12,060 nucleotides of DNA from contig JAXDRV010000132.1 in the NCBI GenBank assembly GCA_034090805.1, positions 1-12,060 of the forward strand, given 5' to 3'. This document shows, piece by piece, positions 5,240 to 12,060 of the stretch. Positions within the stretch are counted from its first letter, which is position 1. Each line of letters starts with the position of its first letter. Below the pieces are notes generated by a model, which was given only the letters and a program-made list of their open reading frames with translations, had not been told where the DNA came from and searched no databases. The position numbers and the translations under genes were made by a program. This DNA is from Ornithomonoglobus_A sp034090805. Lineage in GTDB: Bacteria > Bacillota > Clostridia > UBA1381.

Positions 5240-5556
5240 CATATATACTTTTCAATCATATCCTCAAAGTCGTCCTGCGAGTGTGCTCCTATCAGCTTAT
5301 CGACAGGCTTGCCGTTTACGAATATTATTATTGTAGGGATTGATACTATGCCGAATTGTGCGGCGATTGTTCCCTCTTCGTCAACGTTTACCTTGCCTAC
5401 CTTGATTTTGCCGTCATACTCATTTGCGACAGCCTCAACAACCGGCGCAACCATTCTGCACGGACCGCACCAAGGTGCCCAGAAATCCACAAGCACGGGA
5501 ACGTTTGACTTCATAACCTCACCCTCGAAATTCGAGGAAGTTAATTTTATTTCCAT
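5239..5556 (-). CDS. trxA: Thioredoxin
   Basis: The 105-residue product is a full-length single-domain thioredoxin, a cytoplasmic disulfide reductase fed by thioredoxin reductase. The active site WCGPC is at 29-33, in the classic VDFWAPWCGPC context. The cis-proline loop IPT is at 73-75 and the glycine that follows in VNGKPVD fits the family fold. No signal peptide is seen. The ATG at 5556 has a GAAAGGA site about 13 bases upstream, a slightly long spacing. It starts 26 bases after ilvE with no terminator or promoter between, so it is probably co-transcribed from the ilvE promoter. No thioredoxin reductase is in the window. Confidence 0.97.
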   Translation of the reverse strand: MEIKLTSSNFEGEVMKSNVPVLVDFWAPWCGPCRMVAPVVEAVANEYDGKIKVGKVNVDEEGTIAAQFGIVSIPTIIIFVNGKPVDKLIGAHSQDDFEDMIEKYI

Positions 5557-5582
5557 ATTTGTAACCGAATCCTTTCAATTAA

Positions 5583-6650
5583 TTATTCGATCGGCTGCGT
5601 CCAACCGAATGTATCCTCTATTTTACCCCATTGAATACCGGTTAATGTATCGTAAAGCATCTGAGAAACCTCGCCTATTTCGCCGTTGTTTACCGGCATA
5701 ACGAGATCGCCGTACTTAAGCTCACCTATCGGCGATATAACAGCCGCAGTACCGGTACCCCATGCTTCTTCAAGCTTGCCTGCTTCAAATGCCTCAACAA
5801 GCTCATCTATCGAAAGTCTGCGCTCCGATACCTTGTATCCCTTTGACTTCAAAAGCTCAATTATCGACATTCTTGTAATACCGCCCAAAATCGAGCCTAC
5901 AAGCGCCGGAGTAACAATCTCGCCGTCAATCTTAAAGAATACGTTCATCGAGCCTACTTCTTCTATGTATTTTCTTTCAACTCCGTCAAGCCACAGTGTC
6001 TGGATATATCCCTGAGCTGCCGCCTCTTCCTGACCCTTAAGCGAAATTGCGTAGTTCGCACCCGCCTTTGTAAAGCCTGTTCCGCCGACAACGGCACGAA
6101 CGTACTTCTGCTCAACAAAGATCTTAACCGGCGCTATGCCCTCGGGATAGTACGCACCTACCGGAGAAAGAATTATCGCAAAGATAAGATGCTCTGCCGG
6201 GTGAACGCCTACGTGAGCGTCAACGGCGAATATGTAGGGACGGATATAGAGCGATGTTCCCTCCTCGGAGGGTACCCAGTCCTCATCAACCTTGACAAGA
6301 GTCTTTATTGCTTTTATCGCAAATTCCTCGTCAATTTTAGGTATGCAAAGACGATCGCACGAAACGTTCATTCTTGCCATGTTTTTTTCCGGACGGAAAA
6401 GCTGAATGCTGCCGTCTGCTTTTCTGTATGCCTTTAATCCCTCAAAAATTTCCTGCGCATAGTGCAGTACCATCGCTGCGGGATCAAGCTCAAACGGAGC
6501 ATACGGAACAATTCGCGGGTCATGCCAGCCCTCGCCTTCGTCGTAATTCATTATAAACATATGATCTGTGTAATACTTACCGAAACCAAGCTTTGACTGA
6601 TCCGCCGGCTTTTGTTTCGGAGAAGTTGTACGTGTAATTGATATTTCCAT
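5583..6650 (-). CDS. ilvE: Branched-chain amino acid aminotransferase
   Basis: IlvE is a PLP-dependent fold-type IV transaminase that makes valine, leucine and isoleucine from their 2-oxo acids with glutamate. The product, about 355 residues, is the longer eukaryote-like (BCAT type II) form. It shows EIFEGLKAYR early, the PLP lysine in GGTGFTKAGANYA (K195 with the start used here), and LDGVERKYIEEVGSMNVFF and GILGGITR-type phosphate-binding segments after it. The frame opens at ATG 6659, but GGAG (6661-6664) ends only one base from that codon. The second ATG, at 6650, lies ten bases away and is preferred; this trims three residues (MII). It is divergent from secA, precedes trxA, and is unlinked to ilvD here. 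Confidence 0.95.
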   Translation of the reverse strand: MEISITRTTSPKQKPADQSKLGFGKYYTDHMFIMNYDEGEGWHDPRIVPYAPFELDPAAMVLHYAQEIFEGLKAYRKADGSIQLFRPEKNMARMNVSCDRLCIPKIDEEFAIKAIKTLVKVDEDWVPSEEGTSLYIRPYIFAVDAHVGVHPAEHLIFAIILSPVGAYYPEGIAPVKIFVEQKYVRAVVGGTGFTKAGANYAISLKGQEEAAAQGYIQTLWLDGVERKYIEEVGSMNVFFKIDGEIVTPALVGSILGGITRMSIIELLKSKGYKVSERRLSIDELVEAFEAGKLEEAWGTGTAAVISPIGELKYGDLVMPVNNGEIGEVSQMLYDTLTGIQWGKIEDTFGWTQPIE

Positions 6651-6694
6651 TATGATCATGCTCCTTTTGTATGTTAATTACTTTCCAATTACAT

Positions 6695-6723
6695 ATTATA
6701 ACCCTTTTTTAAATGAATGTAAA
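6695..6723 (-). promoter_or_regulatory. Sigma-A promoter of ilvE-trxA
   Basis: On the minus strand TTTACA (6723-6718), a 17-base spacer, and a perfect TATAAT (6700-6695). No T-box, leader peptide or attenuator is seen between it and ilvE. Confidence 0.9.
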
Positions 6724-6796
6724 GACTTTAAGGCGAATTTTTTTTAAAAAATTTAAAAAAAATTAACAAAAAACAGTGGTAATTCCGATTAAGATG

Positions 6797-6805
6797 TGAT
6801 ATAAT
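6797..6805 (+). promoter_or_regulatory. Extended -10 promoter of secA
   Basis: TGATATAAT forms an extended -10. There is no good -35, but a dense A/T tract (6738-6772) lies upstream, shared with the divergent ilvE promoter. The secA GTG is about 65 bases downstream. Confidence 0.8.
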
Positions 6806-6868
6806 AATCGGTATAGTATGGGATTTTTCGTCTTAGGGCGGAAATTCAGGTATAAAGGATGTGAAATT

Positions 6869-9589
6869 GTGGGTTTATTTGATAAAATATTCGGCACGTA
6901 TTCGGACAGAGAGTTAAAAAGAGTTTACCCTATAGCAAAAAAGGTCATGGCTCTTGAGGACGACATGGCAAAGCTCAGCGATGCGGAGCTTAAAGCTAAG
7001 ACTCCTGAATTTAAGGAGCGTCTCAAAAACGGAGAAACGCTTGACGATTTACTGCCGGAGGCATTTGCGGTAATGCGTGAGGCAAGCTGGAGGGTGCTTG
7101 GAATGAAACACTTCTATGTTCAGGTTGTCGGCGGTGTTATACTGCATCAGGGGCGAATTGCCGAAATGAAAACAGGTGAAGGTAAAACTCTCGTTTCAAC
7201 GCTGCCGGCGTATCTTAATGCGCTGACCGGCAAGGGGGTACATATCGTTACGGTAAACGATTACCTTGCAAAGCGAGACAGCGAGTGGATGGGAAAGGTG
7301 TACCGTTTCCTCGGTATGACCTGCGGACTTATTATTCATGAAAAGAATCAGGCAGAGCGCCGCGAGGCATACGCAAGCGACATCACCTACGGAACAAACA
7401 ACGAGCTGGGATTTGACTATCTGCGTGACAACATGGTTGTTCACAAGGAGGAAATGGTTCAGAGAGGGCATAATTATGCAATCGTCGACGAGGTTGACTC
7501 AATTCTTATCGATGAGGCAAGAACGCCGCTTATAATCTCAGGACCGGGCGACACCTCAAGTGATTTGTATCGTGTTGCGGATATGTTTGCAAAGCGTCTT
7601 AAAAAGCTTGTGCTTACAGAGCATGACGACAAGCAGCTTGACACTGACGTTGACGCTGATTATATAGTTGATGAAAAGGCAAAGACGGCGACTCTTACCG
7701 AAAGGGGCGTTAAAAAGGCGGAGCAGGGCTTCGGAGTTGAAAATCTTTCCGACCCCGAAAACATGAAGCTTCTGCACCACATAAACCAGGCTCTCCACGC
7801 AAACGGAGTTATGCACCGTGACCAGCAGTATGTTGTAAAGGACGGCGAGGTGCTTATCGTTGACGAATTTACGGGACGTATCATGCCCGGACGCCGTTAC
7901 AGCGACGGTCTGCATCAGGCTATCGAGGCTAAGGAGGGAGTTAAGGTTGAGGCTGAGTCGAGAACTCTTGCAACGATAACCTTCCAGAATTTCTTCCGTC
8001 TTTACGGAAAGCTGTCGGGTATGACGGGTACGGCTCTTACCGAGGAAGAGGAATTTCAGCACATTTACAAGCTTGACTGTGTTGCCGTTCCGACAAACAA
8101 GCCTGTAATCAGAAAGGATATGCACGATTCGGTATACAAAACCGAAAACGGGAAATACATTGCCGTAATTAATCAGATAAAGGAATGTCACGAAAAGGGA
8201 CAGCCTGTTCTTGTGGGTACGGTAAACGTAGATAAATCGGAAAGACTCAGCGCACTTTTGAAGCGTCAGGGAATACCGCATGAGGTGTTAAACGCAAAAT
8301 ATCACGAAAAGGAAGCCGAGATTATCGCACAGGCAGGTAAAAAGGGTGCCGTTACAATCGCCACGAACATGGCGGGACGAGGTACGGATATTATGCTTGG
8401 CGGTAATGCGGAGTACATGGCGAAGCACGAAATGGCAAAGAGGGGATTTACCGAGGAGTTAATCGCCGAGGCAACGGGCTTTGCGGATACGGACGATGAG
8501 GAAATCATCAACGCAAGAAAGACATTTACGGAGCTTAACGATAAATTCAAGGCGCAGATAAAGCCGGAGCAGGACGAGGTTAAGAGCCTCGGCGGTCTGT
8601 TTATTATAGGTACGGAGCGCCACGAGTCAAGACGTATCGACAATCAGCTCAGAGGTCGTGCGGGACGTCAGGGAGACCCCGGTTCATCGAGATTTTTCCT
8701 GTCGCTTGACGATGATTTGATGAGAATTTTCGGCTCAGAGCGAGTTAAGAAGATGGTCGAGTCGCTGGGACTTGAGGAGGATCAGCCGATTGAGGCGAAG
8801 ATGCTTTCAAATGCTATCGAAAACGCTCAGAAGAACCTCGAAAGCCGCAACTTTGATTCACGTAAGCACGTGCTGCAATATGACGAGGTAATGAACGAGC
8901 AGCGTAAGATTATATACGCACAGCGTCAGAAGGTTCTTAACGGCGAGGATATTTCCGATACCATCAAGGACATGATAGACAGCGTTATCGAGTCTGCGCT
9001 TGATGATTATATCGGAATTTCGGAGATACCGGAGGAATGGAATATCCGTGCGATCGTGGAATTTGCGAATATTTATCTGCGTGCAAACGGCGAGTTCTCC
9101 GTTCCCGAGGAGGATATGGAAACGATAACGAGAGCCGACATAAAGGACGATCTGCACGAGCTTGCGTTAAAGAGATACGATATGCAGGAGCAGATATTCG
9201 GTGAGAATATGCGTGAGCTTGAGCGTGTAATCATGCTTAAGGTTGTGGATACTCTTTGGATGGATCACCTTGACGAGATGGAGCACGTTAAGCGTGAGAT
9301 AGGCTTAAGAGCTTACGGTCAGCACGACCCCGTTATGGAGTACAAGAACGTAGGTGCGGAGCTGTATCAGGGAATGCTTGACGCAATCAAGCGTGACACG
9401 GTAAGATACGTGCTTTCGGCAATGCCGAGAATAGAAATCAAGCGTGAGCAGGTAGCAAAGCCGCTTGACACAGGCGGCGACGGCTCACTCAAAAACACAG
9501 GCGCAAAAGCCAAAAAAGAACCCGGCAGAAACGACCCCTGCCCCTGCGGAAGCGGCAAAAAATACAAACACTGCTGTGGCAAGAATTAA
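6869..9589 (+). CDS. secA: Preprotein translocase ATPase SecA
   Basis: SecA is the cytoplasmic motor that drives unfolded preproteins through SecYEG. With the GTG start at 6869 the product has 906 residues and begins GLFDKIFGTYSDRELKR, the family N terminus. Visible parts are Walker A MKTGEGKT with K106, DEVD at 207-210 with DEARTPLIISGP after it, motif VI (HESRRIDNQLRGRAGRQGD), the helical scaffold (near WMDHLDEMEHVKR), a variable linker, and the zinc-binding tail CPCGSGKKYKHCC (C891, C893, C902, C903) used for SecB or ribosome contact. It has an extra charged segment in the second nucleotide-binding domain, common in Clostridia. The frame opens at ATG 6818, but AAAGGA at 6854-6859 favours GTG 6869. 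No T-rich terminator follows; hairpin repeat E1 begins three bases after the stop. Confidence 0.98.
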   Translation: MGLFDKIFGTYSDRELKRVYPIAKKVMALEDDMAKLSDAELKAKTPEFKERLKNGETLDDLLPEAFAVMREASWRVLGMKHFYVQVVGGVILHQGRIAEMKTGEGKTLVSTLPAYLNALTGKGVHIVTVNDYLAKRDSEWMGKVYRFLGMTCGLIIHEKNQAERREAYASDITYGTNNELGFDYLRDNMVVHKEEMVQRGHNYAIVDEVDSILIDEARTPLIISGPGDTSSDLYRVADMFAKRLKKLVLTEHDDKQLDTDVDADYIVDEKAKTATLTERGVKKAEQGFGVENLSDPENMKLLHHINQALHANGVMHRDQQYVVKDGEVLIVDEFTGRIMPGRRYSDGLHQAIEAKEGVKVEAESRTLATITFQNFFRLYGKLSGMTGTALTEEEEFQHIYKLDCVAVPTNKPVIRKDMHDSVYKTENGKYIAVINQIKECHEKGQPVLVGTVNVDKSERLSALLKRQGIPHEVLNAKYHEKEAEIIAQAGKKGAVTIATNMAGRGTDIMLGGNAEYMAKHEMAKRGFTEELIAEATGFADTDDEEIINARKTFTELNDKFKAQIKPEQDEVKSLGGLFIIGTERHESRRIDNQLRGRAGRQGDPGSSRFFLSLDDDLMRIFGSERVKKMVESLGLEEDQPIEAKMLSNAIENAQKNLESRNFDSRKHVLQYDEVMNEQRKIIYAQRQKVLNGEDISDTIKDMIDSVIESALDDYIGISEIPEEWNIRAIVEFANIYLRANGEFSVPEEDMETITRADIKDDLHELALKRYDMQEQIFGENMRELERVIMLKVVDTLWMDHLDEMEHVKREIGLRAYGQHDPVMEYKNVGAELYQGMLDAIKRDTVRYVLSAMPRIEIKREQVAKPLDTGGDGSLKNTGAKAKKEPGRNDPCPCGSGKKYKHCCGKN

Positions 9590-9591
9590 TC

Positions 9592-9624
9592 AACTCCCCC
9601 AAACCCCCTCAGTCTTGAGGGGGT
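9592..9624. repeat. Family E C-rich repeat, copy E1
   Basis: AACTCCCCC, then an 8-bp hairpin CCCCCTCA-GTCT-TGAGGGGG. The same sequence occurs inverted as E2 with nearly all bases conserved. It follows the secA stop directly but lacks a T tract, so it is only a possible terminator. Confidence 0.75.
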
Positions 9625-9649
9625 CGGTGCAGCCGGTGGGGGTGAGTGG

Positions 9650-9703
9650 GGAATTTGAGAGTATTTTTAAGTTACCTCTGACTCAAAAACACTCTCAAAT
9701 TCC
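9650..9703. repeat. Family B repeat, copy B3 (compact inverted repeat)
   Basis: GGAATTTGAGAGTATTTTTA (9650-9669 and on to 9672) pairs with 9681-9703 at 21 of 23 positions across an eight-base loop. Its arm matches the arms of B1 and B2 over about 19-20 bases, but the central part of those copies is missing. Between it and hairpin F, 9704-9798 is A/T-rich with no gene, clear promoter or known RNA. Confidence 0.75.
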
Positions 9704-9798
9704 TACGACATATACGTACTTAAAATATATAAAGTAGAAATATAAACAAATAAATAAAAATGATAGGACAATGACCCCCAAAATGAACAAGCTTACGA

Positions 9799-9827
9799 TT
9801 TTCAGCGGTGCAAAGCGCCGCTGAAAA
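9799..9827. repeat. Inverted repeat F
   Basis: TTTTCAGCGG (9799-9808) is exactly complementary to CCGCTGAAAA (9818-9827). No T tract follows. A small CCCG/CGGG hairpin lies at about 9833-9848. The remaining sequence to 9881 shows no feature I recognise; in particular there is no T-box sequence ahead of ilvD. Confidence 0.6.
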
Positions 9828-9881
9828 CGCATCCCGGAACACTGCGGGAAAACAAGCCTTCCATTGCGGACAGAACACCAA

Positions 9882-9917
9882 AGCCCCCTCAAAACTGAGG
9901 GGGTTGGGGGAGTTCAG
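9882..9917. repeat. Family E C-rich repeat, copy E2 (inverted to E1)
   Basis: It is the reverse complement of E1 apart from a few changes: CCCCCTCA-AAAC-TGAGGGGG hairpin followed by TTGGGGGAGTT. With E1 it bounds a gene-free block of 326 bases (9592-9917). Confidence 0.75.
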
Positions 9918-9957
9918 ACCCCCTCTTAAAGACTAAGAGGGGGTAGGGGGAGCTTTT
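9917..9957. repeat. Family E C-rich repeat, copy E3
   Basis: Same orientation as E2 and touching it: a 10-bp stem CCCCCTCTTA-AAGAC-TAAGAGGGGG, then TAGGGGGAGCTTTT. The stem is longer than in E1 and E2 and the loop differs, while the GGGGGAG tail is kept. Confidence 0.7.
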
Positions 9958-9968
9958 GAGGACTTTTA

Positions 9969-10125
9969 GGAATGGAGGATTAACGTGAAAAATATACTGC
10001 GCATCTCACCTTCTTTCGGGACTTGGAGTATACACATACGCCGTCGTCCCTCAAGAAGGCAATCTGCTTGTGTCTTTTCCACGTTATGATTTGTGCCGCC
10101 GCAGGGCGGCGGAATGGAGGATTAA
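9969..10125 (+). repeat. Family A repeat, copy A3 (ilvD leader)
   Basis: It is bounded by exact 15-base direct repeats, GGAATGGAGGATTAA at 9969-9983 and 10111-10125. Inside, TAACGTG (9981-9987) pairs with CACGTTA (10080-10086). A 12-bp stem follows (CCTTCTT and GGGAC, 10009-10022, with GTCCC and AAGAAGG, 10046-10059, and a TC/TC internal loop), closing a loop with GAGTATACACATACG. The right block 10073-10125 is 52/53 identical to A2, with the GCCGCC-GCAG-GGCGGC hairpin and the GGAGG that serves ilvD. It ends one base before the ilvD ATG. The interior of A2 between the stem and the right block is 60 nt longer. Confidence 0.85.
9985..10089 (+). CDS. Possible 34-residue peptide inside repeat A3
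   Basis: GTG 9985 lies seven bases after GGAGG in the left direct repeat, and the frame runs 34 codons to TGA 10087-10089. The product begins MKNILRISPSFGTW, has an arginine-rich middle (IRRRPSRRQSAC) and ends VFSTL. I do not recognise a family, and no membrane segment or signal is apparent. Copy A2 keeps the same frame and both ends but has one TGA inside. An overlapping ATG at the stop (ATGA, 10086-10089) opens a second short frame past the ilvD start. It may be a real leader peptide, a relic, or chance. Confidence 0.3.
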   Translation: MKNILRISPSFGTWSIHIRRRPSRRQSACVFSTL

Positions 10126-10126
10126 A

Positions 10127-11791
10127 ATGTATAGTGATATAGTAAAAAAGGGAGTTGAAAAAACTCCGCATCGATCGCTTTTTAAAGCGTCGGGATTTAC
10201 GGATGAGGAAATACAAAGACCTCTTATAGGTGTTGTTTCGGCAAAGAACGAAATAATTCCCGGACATATCCACCTCGATAAAATAGCCGAGGCGGTAAAG
10301 ACGGGCGTAAGAGTTGCCGGCGGAACACCGATCGAGTTTCCGGCAATAGGTGTGTGCGACGGTATCGCAATGGGTCATATCGGCATGAAATATTCGCTTG
10401 CAACACGTGAGCTGATAGCCGACTCGATCGAATCAATGACGCTTGCTCACGGCTTTGATGCACTCGTTCTTATCCCAAACTGCGATAAAATTGTACCCGG
10501 TATGATTATTGCTGCGGCAAGATTGAATATCCCCGCAATAATCGTGTCCGGAGGCCCGATGCTTTCGATGAATTATAACGGAAAATTCCGCGACCTTAAT
10601 ACCGCATTCGAGGCTGTAGGAGCATTCAAGGCGGGAGCTATCGACGAACAGGGACTGCTTGAGCTTGAGGAGGCGGCTTGTCCGTCGTGCGGTTCATGTT
10701 CGGGAATGTTTACGGCAAATTCAATGAACTGCCTGTCCGAGGTTCTCGGCATGGCACTTCCCGGAAACGGAACGATACCGGCTGTTTATTCGGAAAGAAT
10801 ACGTCTTGCAAAGCACGCCGGCATGAAGATTATGGAACTGCTTGAAAAGAATATCAGACCTCGTGATATTATCACGCCCGATTCGATATATAACGCATTG
10901 AGAGTTGATATGGCTCTCGGCTGCTCGACAAACTCAATGCTGCATCTTCCGGCAATAGCGCATGAGGCAAAGGCACCGATAACTCTCGATTACGCAAACG
11001 AAATCTCAAAGGAAACACCAAATCTGTGCCACCTTGCTCCGGCAGGCGAACATCATGTTCAGGATCTGTACGCAGCAGGAGGTGTGCAGGCGGTTATGAA
11101 TGAGCTTTCAAAGAAAAACCTACTTAAGCTTGACACTATCACCGTAACCGGCAAAACTCTCGGTGAAAACATAAAGGGACATGAGGTTCAGGATTATACC
11201 GTAATCCGACCGATTGACGATCCGTATTCGCAGACCGGCGGAATTGCCGTATTAAAGGGTAACCTTGCCGTTGACGGTTCTGTTGTAAAGAGAAGTGCCG
11301 TTGCACCGGAAATGCTCCAACATGAAGGTCCCGCAAAGGTGTTTGAAAGCGAGGAGGAGGCTATCGCTGCAATCTACGAGGGTAAAATCGTCAAGGGCGA
11401 TGTTGTGGTTATCCGCTACGAAGGCCCTAAGGGCGGCCCCGGTATGCGTGAAATGCTCTCGCCGACGTCGGCAATCTGCGGCATGGGTCTTGACAAGGAC
11501 GTTGCTCTTATCACGGACGGACGTTTTTCCGGAGCGACAAGAGGCGCTGCGATAGGTCACGTTTCGCCCGAAGCAATGGAGGGCGGCCCGATAGCGTTCA
11601 TAAAGGACGGAGATATTATTCAGATAGATATAGACAAATGCGAGCTTAACGTCAAGTTGTCCGATGAGGAGCTTGCAAAGCGCAAAGAAAACTGGACACC
11701 CAATGAGCCTAAGGTAAAGACGGGATATTTAAAGAGATATTCCAAGCTTGTATCCTCGGCAATCCAAGGCGCTGTTATGTTAGACGATTAA
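10127..11791 (+). CDS. ilvD: Dihydroxy-acid dehydratase
   Basis: IlvD is an iron-sulfur dehydratase that makes the 2-oxo acid precursors of valine and isoleucine; IlvE then transaminates them. The 554-residue product has normal family length. It shows IPNCDKIVPGM with C119 and ACPSCGSCSGMFTANSMNCL with C185, C188 and C191 as cluster-region cysteines, a DMALGCSTNSMLHLPA-type segment near residue 265, and GGPGMREMLSPTSAI and TDGRFSGATRG near the C terminus. Residues 41-50 read NEIIPGHIHL, without the Cys of the PCN motif of [2Fe-2S] enzymes, so an oxygen-sensitive [4Fe-4S] cluster like that of E. coli is likely. The frame is open back to 10070 within repeat A3; ATG 10127 follows its GGAGG by six bases. 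No promoter or T-box was recognised upstream, and ilvB, ilvN and ilvC are absent here. Confidence 0.97.
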   Translation: MYSDIVKKGVEKTPHRSLFKASGFTDEEIQRPLIGVVSAKNEIIPGHIHLDKIAEAVKTGVRVAGGTPIEFPAIGVCDGIAMGHIGMKYSLATRELIADSIESMTLAHGFDALVLIPNCDKIVPGMIIAAARLNIPAIIVSGGPMLSMNYNGKFRDLNTAFEAVGAFKAGAIDEQGLLELEEAACPSCGSCSGMFTANSMNCLSEVLGMALPGNGTIPAVYSERIRLAKHAGMKIMELLEKNIRPRDIITPDSIYNALRVDMALGCSTNSMLHLPAIAHEAKAPITLDYANEISKETPNLCHLAPAGEHHVQDLYAAGGVQAVMNELSKKNLLKLDTITVTGKTLGENIKGHEVQDYTVIRPIDDPYSQTGGIAVLKGNLAVDGSVVKRSAVAPEMLQHEGPAKVFESEEEAIAAIYEGKIVKGDVVVIRYEGPKGGPGMREMLSPTSAICGMGLDKDVALITDGRFSGATRGAAIGHVSPEAMEGGPIAFIKDGDIIQIDIDKCELNVKLSDEELAKRKENWTPNEPKVKTGYLKRYSKLVSSAIQGAVMLDD

Positions 11792-11799
11792 TACTTTAC

Positions 11800-11839
11800 A
11801 ATCCCTGTTCTATACTTTATTGTATGGACAGGGATTTTT
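11800..11839 (+). terminator. Terminator of ilvD
   Basis: AATCCCTGT (11800-11808) pairs with ACAGGGATT (11828-11836), with further partial pairing inside (TATAC with GTAT), followed by TTTTT (11835-11839). It begins nine bases after the ilvD stop. Confidence 0.88.
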
Positions 11840-11944
11840 GTAATTGCAACAGGTTTTACTGTATCCGCTCAATAAACCCACGACTACCCAAGTTAGCCTG
11901 ACAGTGGTATAATAATTCTAACAAAGTCTATGGAGTTGATTAGA
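11840..11944 (+). mobile_element. Probable left end of an IS66-family insertion sequence
   Basis: The sequence from 11840 begins GTAATTGCAACAGG. IS66 elements typically begin GTAA, and the first IS66 frame lies about 100 bases inside, so the end is placed here. It directly abuts the T tract of the ilvD terminator. The right end and any 8-base target duplication lie outside the window, so the exact border is inferred. Confidence 0.5.
11905..11913 (+). promoter_or_regulatory. Extended -10 promoter of the IS66 genes
   Basis: TGGTATAAT is an extended -10 ahead of the transposase operon start; the -35 region is weak. GGAG (11932-11935) lies nine bases ahead of the ATG at 11945. Confidence 0.65.
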
Positions 11945-12060
11945 ATGGATAAGATATCACGAATTAAAACGGATTTGCTTATGCGGGAATGGGCGGAAAT
12001 GGTGCAGGAGTGCCAATCAAGCGGATTAACAGTAAAGGAATGGTGCATTAATAACGATGT
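11945..12060 (+). CDS. tnpA: IS66 family accessory protein TnpA (N-terminal part, runs off window)
   Basis: The 38 complete codons encode MDKISRIKTDLLMREWAEMV and then QECQSSGLTVKEWCINND. The pattern of a tryptophan, then ECQSSGLTVKEWC, is that of the small TnpA-type proteins encoded first in IS66 elements (helix-turn-helix DNA-binding accessory proteins, about 100-130 residues), followed in whole elements by TnpB and the DDE transposase TnpC. The ATG is supported by GGAG nine bases upstream and the promoter at 11905-11913. No break is seen in the visible part, so the element may be intact. A DDE enzyme cannot be excluded from this short fragment but is unlikely. Confidence 0.8.
   Translation, partial: MDKISRIKTDLLMREWAEMVQECQSSGLTVKEWCINND

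Noticed and set aside
6818..6868. ATG start of secA at 6818
   Set aside because: It adds 17 residues not found in SecA, lies only about 12 bases past the -10 with no ribosome binding site, and GTG 6869 has AAAGGA and begins with the family N terminus.
7556..8281. A 241-codon open frame on the minus strand
   Set aside because: It lies wholly inside secA, has no ribosome binding site and no recognisable family; it mirrors codon use of the true gene.
10070..10126. An N-terminal extension of IlvD (and likewise 3873-3908 for ThiC) reading CRRRAAEWRI
   Set aside because: The extension is identical for two unrelated proteins because it is the right-hand block of repeat A; each true ATG lies a good distance after the GGAGG inside it.
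9597..10126. T-box or amino acid attenuator ahead of ilvD
   Set aside because: No T-box sequence (AGGGTGG-type), no regulatory codon run and no terminator with T tract were found; the hairpins are repeats.

Overview
The window looks like a chromosomal segment of a low-to-mid-GC Gram-positive anaerobe of class Clostridia, most likely an Oscillospiraceae/Ruminococcaceae-type gut bacterium. This rests on gene style (57-residue S21, SecA with C-terminal zinc motif, short ThiC, YigZ behind HflX), AGGAGG ribosome binding sites, TATAAT promoters and frequent GTG/TTG starts. The species cannot be named from the sequence alone.

Layout from left to right. 1-391: a repeat element (A1), then on the minus strand a tRNA-Thr(CGT) with its terminator. 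392-1042, minus strand: rpsU and secG, each with its own promoter. 1110-1466: an A/T-rich promoter region and nested inverted repeats ahead of hflX. 1467-3354, plus strand: hflX overlapping a yigZ-family gene. 3355-3908: repeats B2 and C, a consensus promoter, a TPP riboswitch with an attenuating terminator, and repeat A2, all ahead of thiC (3909-5210). 5239-6650, minus strand: ilvE then trxA, converging on thiC through a shared bidirectional terminator. 6869-9589, plus strand: secA, divergent from ilvE. 9590-10126: a gene-free stretch filled with repeats E1, B3, F, E2, E3 and A3. 10127-11791: ilvD and its terminator. 11840-12060: the left part of an IS66-type insertion sequence, running off the end.

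The genes are housekeeping: protein export (secG, secA), ribosome function and rescue (rpsU, hflX), branched-chain amino acid synthesis (ilvD, ilvE, not adjacent), thiamine pyrimidine synthesis (thiC, TPP-controlled) and redox balance (trxA).

The unusual part is non-coding. A repeat (family A) occurs three times in 12 kb. Its two complete copies end in a 53-nt block, 52/53 identical, that contains a GC-rich hairpin and the GGAGG ribosome binding site, and that stops one base before the ATG of thiC and of ilvD. The copies show paired (compensatory) changes in two stems and keep one reading frame despite a 60-nt length difference. Family A is the best candidate here for an undescribed element: a mobile, structured leader module that supplies translation initiation signals to the gene it precedes. 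A second repeat (family B) occurs as 70-nt inverted copies, 64/70 identical, that bracket hflX-yigZ.
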